Origin: JBNKWA01 sp050299555 | GTDB taxonomy: Bacteria > Pseudomonadota > Alphaproteobacteria > Rhodobacterales > Rhodobacteraceae | Direction: 5' to 3' | Length of the DNA stretch: 64,000 nt | Assembly (NCBI GenBank): GCA_050299555.1 | Contig: JBNKWA010000008.1 | Location: forward strand, 73,803-137,802 | Part shown: positions 58,214 through 64,000 of the stretch, one piece after another | Position numbering within the stretch: position 1 is the first letter of the stretch | How the letters are laid out: each line of letters starts with the position of its first letter | Translations under genes and position numbers: made by a program | The notes under the pieces: model-generated | Seen by the model: only the letters and a program-made list of their open reading frames with translations | The model's database searches: none | What the model was told of the DNA's origin: nothing

Positions 58214-59551
58214 TCAGCCCGCCAGTTCCAGGATCGCCCCGCGCGCAGCCGCCTCGACCCGCTCTCGCGCCCCGTGCCGGCCGCCACGGACCACCTGCAC
58301 TCCGGCGGCCCAGACCGCCTCCACCTTCACATCACGGCCGAAGACCCAGCGGTCCAGCAGCCGCTCCGCACCCCCCGCCAGCCCCATGGCATCGGCGAGC
58401 CCCACCAGGTCCGCCGCCGCCCCCGGCGCAATCTCCGCCGGCCCGGCACCCAGCGCCTGCGCCCCGCCCGCCAGCGCCGCCCGGAACAGCGCCTCGCCGG
58501 TGCTGCCGCCTTCGGCCAGCAGGTTGCGTTCTCGATGCTCCAGCCGCTGCCCGTACTCCAGAAGCCTGAGCTCGCCCGCCAGCCCGATCGCCAGGTTGCT
58601 GTCCGTCCCGATCCCGAAGCGCCCGCCGGCGCCGCGATAAGCCACCGCCGGGAACAGCCCGTCGCCAAGGTCGGCTTCGGTCAGCGGGCAGAGGCCCGCC
58701 ACCGCGCCCGTGGCCGCCAGCCCGGCCACCTCCGCCGCCTCCATGTGGGTGGCGTGGACCAGGCACCAGTCCGGCCCGACATCGCAATGATCCAGCAGCC
58801 ACCCCACCGGCCGCGCGCCGGTATGGCCGAGGCAATCCTCCACCTCGGCCACCTGCTCGGCGACGTGGATGTGGAACGGCCGCCCCGGATAGCCGCCGGC
58901 CAGCCGCGCCAGGTCCCCGGGCCCCGCGGCCCTGAGCGAATGCGGCGCCACACCCAGCCGGTCCTGGGGCCGCAGCGGCAGCGCCTCGCAGGCCGAGATC
59001 AGCCGCGCGAAGCCGTCCGCGTCGTGCAGGAACCGCCTCTGCTCCTCGCCCGCCGGCCGCCCTCCGAACCCGCTGTAGGCGTAGAACACGGGCAGATGGG
59101 TCAGCGCGATGCCGGTCTCGGTGGCGGCGGCGAGGATCCGCGCCGACATCTCCGCCGGGTCGTCATAGGCGCGCCCGTCCGGCGCATGGTGCAGATAGTG
59201 GAACTCGCCCACCCGGGTGAAGCCCGCCTCCAGCATCTCCACATAGGCCAGCGCCGCGATCGCCTGCATCGCCTCGGGCGACAGCGCCAGCGCAAAGCGG
59301 TACATCGCCTCGCGCCAGGTCCAGAAGCTGTCCCTGCCCGCCCCCCGATATTCGGTCAGTCCGGCGAAACCGCGCTGGAAGGCGTGGCTGTGCAGGTTCG
59401 CCATCCCCGGAACCAGCGCCGTCACCCGCACGTCGCCCGGCGATGCCACCGCCCCGGCGGCGACGGTGTCCACCCGGCCTCCGGCCAGTTCCACACGCAC
59501 CGCACCGGCCCAGCCGCCCGGCAACAGCGCCACTTCGGCAAAGATCGCCAT
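58214..59551 (-). CDS. hutF: Formimidoylglutamate deiminase HutF
   Basis: 445 residues. Amidohydrolase superfamily: metal site [17 protein letters not shown], later [24 protein letters not shown] and [27 protein letters not shown] is a HutF signature. It hydrolyses N-formimino-L-glutamate to N-formyl-L-glutamate and ammonia, the five-step histidine route, which needs HutG (N-formylglutamate hydrolase) as found at 62739. Divergent from hutI with a HutC-like site between. Confidence 0.93.
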   Translation of the reverse strand: MAIFAEVALLPGGWAGAVRVELAGGRVDTVAAGAVASPGDVRVTALVPGMANLHSHAFQRGFAGLTEYRGAGRDSFWTWREAMYRFALALSPEAMQAIAALAYVEMLEAGFTRVGEFHYLHHAPDGRAYDDPAEMSARILAAATETGIALTHLPVFYAYSGFGGRPAGEEQRRFLHDADGFARLISACEALPLRPQDRLGVAPHSLRAAGPGDLARLAGGYPGRPFHIHVAEQVAEVEDCLGHTGARPVGWLLDHCDVGPDWCLVHATHMEAAEVAGLAATGAVAGLCPLTEADLGDGLFPAVAYRGAGGRFGIGTDSNLAIGLAGELRLLEYGQRLEHRERNLLAEGGSTGEALFRAALAGGAQALGAGPAEIAPGAAADLVGLADAMGLAGGAERLLDRWVFGRDVKVEAVWAAGVQVVRGGRHGARERVEAAARGAILELAG

Positions 59552-59589
59552 CCTGGGGTCCCTTCATGCCTTCCCACATCCGCACAATA

Positions 59590-59599
59590 TGTATATACT
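59590..59599. promoter_or_regulatory. HutC-like operator
   Basis: TGTATATACT, 9 of 10 positions of the palindrome TGTATATACA known for the HutC repressor, in the 88-base gap between hutF and hutI. This AT-rich patch stands out in a GC-rich region. No hutC gene is in the window. Confidence 0.75.
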
Positions 59600-59639
59600 T
59601 ATTCCGCACCCAAAGGAACAGCGGCAGGATCGCACGCCG

Positions 59640-60833
59640 ATGAGCGCCAGCACCATATGGATCAATGCCCGCGTCGCCTGCGGACCGGGTGGCGGCGCCA
59701 CGCCCGCGGCGCTCGAGATCGCCACCGAAGGCGGCCTGATTCGCGCCGTCGGCCCCTCCCTGCCCCGGGCCGGCGCCGAAATCGTCGATTGCGGCGGCCG
59801 GCTGCTGACCCCGGGCCTGATCGACTGCCACACTCATCTTGTCTTCGGCGGCGACCGCAGCGCCGAGTTCGAGGCCCGCCTCGCCGGCGCCAGCTACGAG
59901 GAGATCGCCCGGAAAGGCGGCGGCATCGCCGCCACCATGCGCGCCACCCGCGCCCTCGATGCCGAGGCGCTGGCCGAGGCGGCGCTGCCCCGGCTCGACC
60001 ACCTCATCGCCGAAGGCGTCACCACCATCGAGATCAAGTCCGGCTACGGCCTGAACGTCGAGACCGAGATCGCCATGCTCCGGGCCGCCCGGCGTCTCGC
60101 CGAACGCCGCCCCATCCGCGTGGTCACAAGCTGGCTCGCCGCCCACGCGCTGCCGCCCGAATACGCCAGCGACCGGGCCGCCTATCTCCGCGATGTCGCC
60201 ATGGACGGGCTACGCGCCGCCCATGGCGAAGGGCTGGTGGACGCGGTGGACGGCTTCTGCGAGGGGATCGCCTTCTCGGCCGAGGAGATCGCGCCGCTCT
60301 TCGCGCTGGCGGGCGAACTCGGCCTGCCGGTCAGGCTCCATGCCGAACAGCTTTCCCATTCCGGCGGCACCGCGCTGGCCGCGCGCCACGGGGCGCTGTC
60401 GGCGGACCACCTCGAACACGCCACCGACGCCGATGCCGCGTTGATGGCCGCCGCCGGCACCGTCGCGGTGCTGCTGCCCGGCGCCTTCTACACCCTCCGC
60501 GAGACCAGATTGCCGCCCATCGAGGCCTTCCGCGCCCACGGCGTACCCATGGCGCTGGCCACCGACTGCAACCCCGGCACCTCGCCGCTGACCTCGCTCC
60601 TGCTGACCATGAACATGGGCGCCACCTTCTTCCGGATGACGGTGCCGGAATGCCTGCTGGCCACCACCCTCCACGCCGCCCGGGCGCTGGGGCTGGCCGA
60701 GACCGCCGGCCGCATCGCTCCGGGGCTCTCGGCGGATTTCGCGCTTTGGAACGTCGAGACCCCGGCGCAGCTTGTGGGCCGCATCGGCTTCAACCCGCTG
60801 CATGCGCGCATCTTCAAGGGTGAACGGACATGA
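59640..60833 (+). CDS. hutI: Imidazolonepropionase HutI
   Basis: 397 residues from the ATG at 59640; the longer frame crosses the operator. Metal-binding [16 protein letters not shown], substrate region [20 protein letters not shown], and the second metal Asp/loop in [13 protein letters not shown] are present. It opens the imidazolone ring to N-formimino-L-glutamate. The 3' end of this gene has been duplicated in tandem immediately downstream. Stop overlaps the next ATG (ATGA). Confidence 0.95.
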   Translation: MSASTIWINARVACGPGGGATPAALEIATEGGLIRAVGPSLPRAGAEIVDCGGRLLTPGLIDCHTHLVFGGDRSAEFEARLAGASYEEIARKGGGIAATMRATRALDAEALAEAALPRLDHLIAEGVTTIEIKSGYGLNVETEIAMLRAARRLAERRPIRVVTSWLAAHALPPEYASDRAAYLRDVAMDGLRAAHGEGLVDAVDGFCEGIAFSAEEIAPLFALAGELGLPVRLHAEQLSHSGGTALAARHGALSADHLEHATDADAALMAAAGTVAVLLPGAFYTLRETRLPPIEAFRAHGVPMALATDCNPGTSPLTSLLLTMNMGATFFRMTVPECLLATTLHAARALGLAETAGRIAPGLSADFALWNVETPAQLVGRIGFNPLHARIFKGERT

Positions 60834-61216
60834 CGATAGCGCCCACTCCCGGCACCTCGCCGCTGACGGAGATGACCCCGGCGCCCACTCCCGGCACCTC
60901 ACCGCTGACCGACATGACCCCGGCGCCCACACCTGGCATCTCGCCGCTGACCGACATGACCCCGGCGCTCACTCGCGGCACCTCGCCGCTGCCGACCACA
61001 AACATGGGCGCCGCCTCCTTCCCCATGACGGTGCCGGAATGCCAGCGGGCCACCACCGCCCATGCCGCCAGGGCGCCGGGGCTGGCCGGCACCGCCGGCC
61101 GCATCGCTCCGGGGCTCTCGGCCGACTTCGCGCTTCGGGCCGTCGAGGCCCCGGTGGGAGCCATCGGCCGCATCGACTTCAACCGCGCCCGCATCTTCGA
61201 AGGTGAACCGACATGA
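60830..61216 (+). CDS. Open duplicate of the hutI 3' end with N-terminal 14-residue repeats
   Basis: 128 residues. The C-terminal 80 ([20 protein letters not shown], then [16 protein letters not shown], ending ARIFEGEPT) match the HutI C-terminus ([44 protein letters not shown]). The N-terminal part is three copies of [14 protein letters not shown], a drifted amplification of the NPGTSPLT loop of HutI. It lacks the catalytic residues and cannot be an imidazolonepropionase. Both ends keep the ATGA overlap, so it is probably translated. Either a decaying duplicate or a new small protein. Confidence 0.8.
   Translation: MTIAPTPGTSPLTEMTPAPTPGTSPLTDMTPAPTPGISPLTDMTPALTRGTSPLPTTNMGAASFPMTVPECQRATTAHAARAPGLAGTAGRIAPGLSADFALRAVEAPVGAIGRIDFNRARIFEGEPT
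60839..60992 (+). repeat. 42-bp tandem minisatellite in the hutI duplicate
   Basis: Three full 42-base units (60839-60880, 60881-60922, 60923-60964) and a degenerate partial fourth. Each starts GCGCCCAC and ends GATGACCCCG or CATGACCCCG. The unit is a multiple of three, so the frame stays open. Confidence 0.92.
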
Positions 61217-62742
61217 CGCTGGTGCTCACCCCCGGGGCGGTCACGCTGGCCGAGCTGGCCCGGATCTACTGGCAGGGCACGCCGGCAAGCCTCGACCCGG
61301 CCACCGCGCCCGCCATCGCCCGCGCGGCCGACCGCATCGCCGAGGTCGCCCAGGGCGAGGCCGCCGTCTACGGCGTCAATACCGGCTTCGGCAAGCTCGC
61401 CTCGATCCGCATCGCCCCGGGCGATCTGGCGCGGCTCCAGCGCAATCTGGTGCTGTCGCATTGCTGCGGCGTCGGCGCGCCGCTGGACGGGGCCATCGTG
61501 CGGCTGACCATGACGCTGAAGCTGATGTCGCTGGGGCGCGGCGCCTCGGGCGTGCGGCCGGAACTTGTCGCCCTCCTCGAAGCCATGCTGGCCCGTTCGG
61601 TCCTTCCGGTGATCCCGGAAAAGGGCTCGGTCGGTGCGTCGGGCGACCTGGCCCCCCTGGCCCATCTCGCCGCGGTGATGATCGGCGAGGGCGAGGCCTG
61701 GCTTGCCGGCGAACGGCTGCCGGGCGGCGAGGCGCTGGCCCGCGCCGGGCTCAGGCCCCTCGCCCTGGCCGCCAAGGAGGGGCTGGCGCTCCTCAACGGC
61801 ACCCAGGTCTCCACCGCGCTGGCGCTGGCCGGGCTCTTCCGGGCAATGCGGGCGCTCCGGGCCTCGCTGGTCACGGGTGCGCTCTCCACCGATGCCGCCA
61901 TGGGCTCCACCGCCCCCTTCGCGGCCGAGATCCACACCCTGCGCGGCCATGCCGGCCAGATCGACGTGGCGGCGGCACTGCGCGGCCTGCTGCAGGGCTC
62001 GGCGATCCGCGACAGCCATGTCGAAGGCGACAGCCGCGTGCAGGACCCCTACTGCATCCGCTGCCAGCCGCAGGTCGCCGGCGCCTGCCTCGACCTTTTG
62101 CGCCAGGCGGCGCACACGCTGGCGACCGAGGCCAACGCCGCCACCGACAACCCCCTGGTGCTGAGCGACGGCACCGTGGTCTCGGGCGGCAACTTCCACG
62201 CCGAGCCGGTGGCCTTCGCCGCCGACATCATCGCCCTTGCCGTGGCCGAGCTCGGCGCCATCGCCCAGCGCCGGGTGGCGCTTCTGGTGGACCCGGCGCT
62301 GAACCACGGCCTGCCGGGGTTCCTGACCCCCAACCCGGGGCTCAACTCCGGCCTGATGATCGCCGAGGTCACCGCCGCCGCGCTGATGAGCGAGAACAAG
62401 CAGATGGCCCATCCCGCCTCGGTCGACAGCACCCCCACCAGCGCCAACCAGGAGGACCACGTCTCCATGGCCTGCCACGGCGCGCGGCGGCTGCTGGCGA
62501 TGACCGCCAACCTCAACGCGATCCTCGGGGTCGAGGCGATGACCGCCGCCCAGGGGGTGGAGCTCAGGCCCACCACCACCTCGCCCCGGCTGCAGCGCGC
62601 CATCGCCGCCATCCGCGCCCGCATCGCGCCGCTTGGCGACGACCGGCACATGGGCGGCGACATGGAAGCCGCCGCCGCGCTGGTCGCCGAAGGCGCACTC
62701 GATGTCGCCGGTCCCGACCTGCTGCCGGAACTCGCGTCATGA
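61213..62742 (+). CDS. hutH: Histidine ammonia-lyase
   Basis: 509 residues. The Ala-Ser-Gly triad forming the MIO cofactor is in [17 protein letters not shown] (Ser about 143). [13 protein letters not shown], the catalytic Tyr region AAVYGVNTG, and the C-terminal [20 protein letters not shown] match HutH. First enzyme of histidine breakdown, giving urocanate. Start overlaps the hutI duplicate; stop overlaps hutG. Confidence 0.97.
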   Translation: MTLVLTPGAVTLAELARIYWQGTPASLDPATAPAIARAADRIAEVAQGEAAVYGVNTGFGKLASIRIAPGDLARLQRNLVLSHCCGVGAPLDGAIVRLTMTLKLMSLGRGASGVRPELVALLEAMLARSVLPVIPEKGSVGASGDLAPLAHLAAVMIGEGEAWLAGERLPGGEALARAGLRPLALAAKEGLALLNGTQVSTALALAGLFRAMRALRASLVTGALSTDAAMGSTAPFAAEIHTLRGHAGQIDVAAALRGLLQGSAIRDSHVEGDSRVQDPYCIRCQPQVAGACLDLLRQAAHTLATEANAATDNPLVLSDGTVVSGGNFHAEPVAFAADIIALAVAELGAIAQRRVALLVDPALNHGLPGFLTPNPGLNSGLMIAEVTAAALMSENKQMAHPASVDSTPTSANQEDHVSMACHGARRLLAMTANLNAILGVEAMTAAQGVELRPTTTSPRLQRAIAAIRARIAPLGDDRHMGGDMEAAAALVAEGALDVAGPDLLPELAS

Positions 62743-63536
62743 CCCCGGTCGAGGTCAGCCGCGGCGACGGACCCATCGTGCTCGGCTTCCCCCATGTTGG
62801 CACCCATGTGCCGCCCGACATCGCCGCCGCGCTCAACGACGAGGGCCGGCTGCTGCGCGACACCGACTGGCACGTGGACGCCCTCTATGCCGACCTGATC
62901 CCCGGCCTGACCACGGTCCGCGCCACCTTCCACCGCTACGTCATCGACGCCAACCGCGACCCCTCGGGCGACAGCCTCTACCCCGGCCAGACCACCACCG
63001 GGCTGGTCCCCGCGACCACCTTCGACAATGCGCCGATCTGGGCCGAACCGCCCGACGCCGCCGAGACCGCCCGCCGGCTCACCGCCTTCCACGCCCCCTA
63101 CCACGCCGCCCTCGGGGCGGAACTCGACCGCGTCCGCGCCCACCACGGCGTCGCCATCCTCTACGACTGCCACTCGATCCGCTCGGTCATCCCCTGGCTC
63201 TTCGAGGGCACCCTGCCGGACCTCAACATCGGCACCGACACGGGGCGCACCTGCGCGCCGCAAATCGAGGCGGCGGTCCACGAACTGGCCGCGGCCTCGC
63301 CCTATTCCAGCGTGTTGAACGGCCGCTTCCGCGGCGGCTGGACCACCCGCCACTACGGCCGGCCGGCGGACGGCATCCACGCCATCCAGATGGAGCTGGC
63401 CCAGTGCACCCACCTGGCCCGGGAGGAACCGCCCTTCGCGCTCGACCCCGCGCGCGCCGCCGCCCTCCGCCCGCTGCTCGCCGACATCCTCGCCGCGCTC
63501 ACCGCGCTCGCCCCCCGCCTGAAGGACCGCCGATGA
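62739..63536 (+). CDS. hutG: N-formylglutamate amidohydrolase HutG
   Basis: 265 residues. FGH-family features: [49 protein letters not shown] and [16 protein letters not shown]. It releases formate from N-formylglutamate, the last step of the five-step pathway with HutF. Overlaps hutH and hutU by ATGA. Confidence 0.93.
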   Translation: MTPVEVSRGDGPIVLGFPHVGTHVPPDIAAALNDEGRLLRDTDWHVDALYADLIPGLTTVRATFHRYVIDANRDPSGDSLYPGQTTTGLVPATTFDNAPIWAEPPDAAETARRLTAFHAPYHAALGAELDRVRAHHGVAILYDCHSIRSVIPWLFEGTLPDLNIGTDTGRTCAPQIEAAVHELAAASPYSSVLNGRFRGGWTTRHYGRPADGIHAIQMELAQCTHLAREEPPFALDPARAAALRPLLADILAALTALAPRLKDRR

Positions 63537-64000
63537 CCGACCCCCGCCAAGACCCCCACCACAACCCGCGCCACAACATGCGAGACGTCTACCCGCCCAC
63601 CGGGCCCGAGATCACCGCCAAAAGCTGGCTGACCGAGGCGCCGATGCGGATGCTGATGAACAACCTCCACCCCGACGTGGCCGAGAACCCGCATGAACTC
63701 GTCGTCTACGGCGGCATCGGTCGCGCCGCGCGGACGTGGGAGGATTTCGACCGCATCGTGGCGTCGCTCAAGGACCTCGAGCCCGACGAAACCCTCGTCG
63801 TGCAATCCGGCAAGCCCGTCGCCATCGTCCGCACCCATTCGGACGCCCCCCGCGTGCTGATCGCCAACTCGAACCTGGTGCCGCATTGGGCCAACTGGGA
63901 CCATTTCGCCGAACTCGACCGCAAGGGACTGATGATGTACGGCCAGATGACCGCCGGGTCCTGGATCTATATCGGCAGCCAGGGGATCGTGCAGGGCACC
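63533..64000 (+). CDS. hutU: Urocanate hydratase HutU, N-terminal part (runs off the window)
   Basis: 156 codons are visible. After a His/Asp-rich start ([18 protein letters not shown]) the canonical N-terminus follows: [45 protein letters not shown]-like [14 protein letters not shown], and [20 protein letters not shown]. It hydrates urocanate to imidazolonepropionate using NAD+. Start overlaps hutG (ATGA). The catalytic part lies beyond the window. Confidence 0.96.
   Translation, partial: MTDPRQDPHHNPRHNMRDVYPPTGPEITAKSWLTEAPMRMLMNNLHPDVAENPHELVVYGGIGRAARTWEDFDRIVASLKDLEPDETLVVQSGKPVAIVRTHSDAPRVLIANSNLVPHWANWDHFAELDRKGLMMYGQMTAGSWIYIGSQGIVQGT

Noticed and set aside
57315..60823. Long plus-strand ORFs through the intergenic repeat
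   Set aside because: Arg/Pro/Ala-rich frames with no domain, created by GC content and the duplicated block; they run antisense through hutF or out of frame through hutI.
60839..60992. CRISPR-like array
   Set aside because: The 42-base units are directly adjacent with no spacers and lie inside an open reading frame derived from hutI.

Overview
The window is high-GC, gene-dense DNA that looks chromosomal and alphaproteobacterial, most likely Rhodobacterales (Paracoccaceae or Roseobacteraceae). The assignment rests on an FnrL-type regulator, a Pcs-type phosphatidylcholine synthase, DUF2125 and DUF484 proteins, the priA / fsa / DUF484 / xerC neighbourhood, and a rhizobial/roseobacterial-type glycerol ABC transporter. 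I saw no tRNA, rRNA, CRISPR array, intact insertion sequence or prophage.

Layout. 1-6 kb: an OmpA/MotB-like and MotA/ExbB-like pair, divergent from an SPFH protein and NfeD, then a LysM protein with a binding-protein-like domain and two His/Met-rich linkers. 6-15.4 kb: housekeeping genes (chaC-like, DUF2125, the overlapping operon hisC-tyrC-extensin, priA, fsa, DUF484, xerC). 15.7-21 kb: a small glycine-zipper lipoprotein, a binding protein plus permease without an ATPase, pcs, ada, an EamA transporter and ogt. 21-29 kb: ileS (overlapping ogt), a YcjX/GNAT/YcjF-type operon, truA and a GST. 29.2-30.6 kb: a small scar holding an Imm11-like gene fused to the amputated 3' end of a class IV aminotransferase gene. 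30.6-37.6 kb: a DeoR/GlpR regulator divergent from a complete glycerol ABC transporter operon (glpV-S-T-P-Q-U). 37.6-44.6 kb: TauE/SafE permease, a TbpB-like lipoprotein, a P-loop kinase, fnrL, matB and a large secreted alpha/beta hydrolase. 45-57.4 kb: a quinoprotein oxidation region with a predicted lanthanide-type PQQ alcohol dehydrogenase, a Sel1 protein, a YVTN beta-propeller, two binding proteins, cytochrome c-550, ApbE and a NosR-like flavin/Fe-S membrane protein; a cysteine synthase-like gene with its HxlR regulator and hemN lie inside it. 57.4-64 kb: a duplicated intergenic repeat, then the histidine utilisation genes hutF and hutI-(duplicated hutI tail)-hutH-hutG-hutU.

How the parts work together. 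The quinoprotein genes are scattered over 13 kb, yet four transcription-unit starts in that region share a motif, TACGAC-N4-GT, in their upstream DNA. The arrangement suggests one regulon: the alcohol dehydrogenase passes electrons to the cytochrome, the periplasmic proteins assist, and ApbE flavinylates the NosR-like protein. FnrL (40 kb) probably controls hemN (48 kb) through an FNR-like box. The hut genes are coupled by ATGA overlaps and a HutC-like operator sits between hutF and hutI.

Most interesting observations: (1) the shared TACGAC-N4-GT motif of the quinoprotein region; (2) complementary active-site decay in the paired glycerol ATPases GlpS and GlpT, leaving one canonical ATP site; (3) a tandem, still open and coupled duplication of the hutI 3' end with a 42-bp minisatellite; (4) the LysM / His-Met-rich / binding-protein fusion; (5) the Imm11-like scar.
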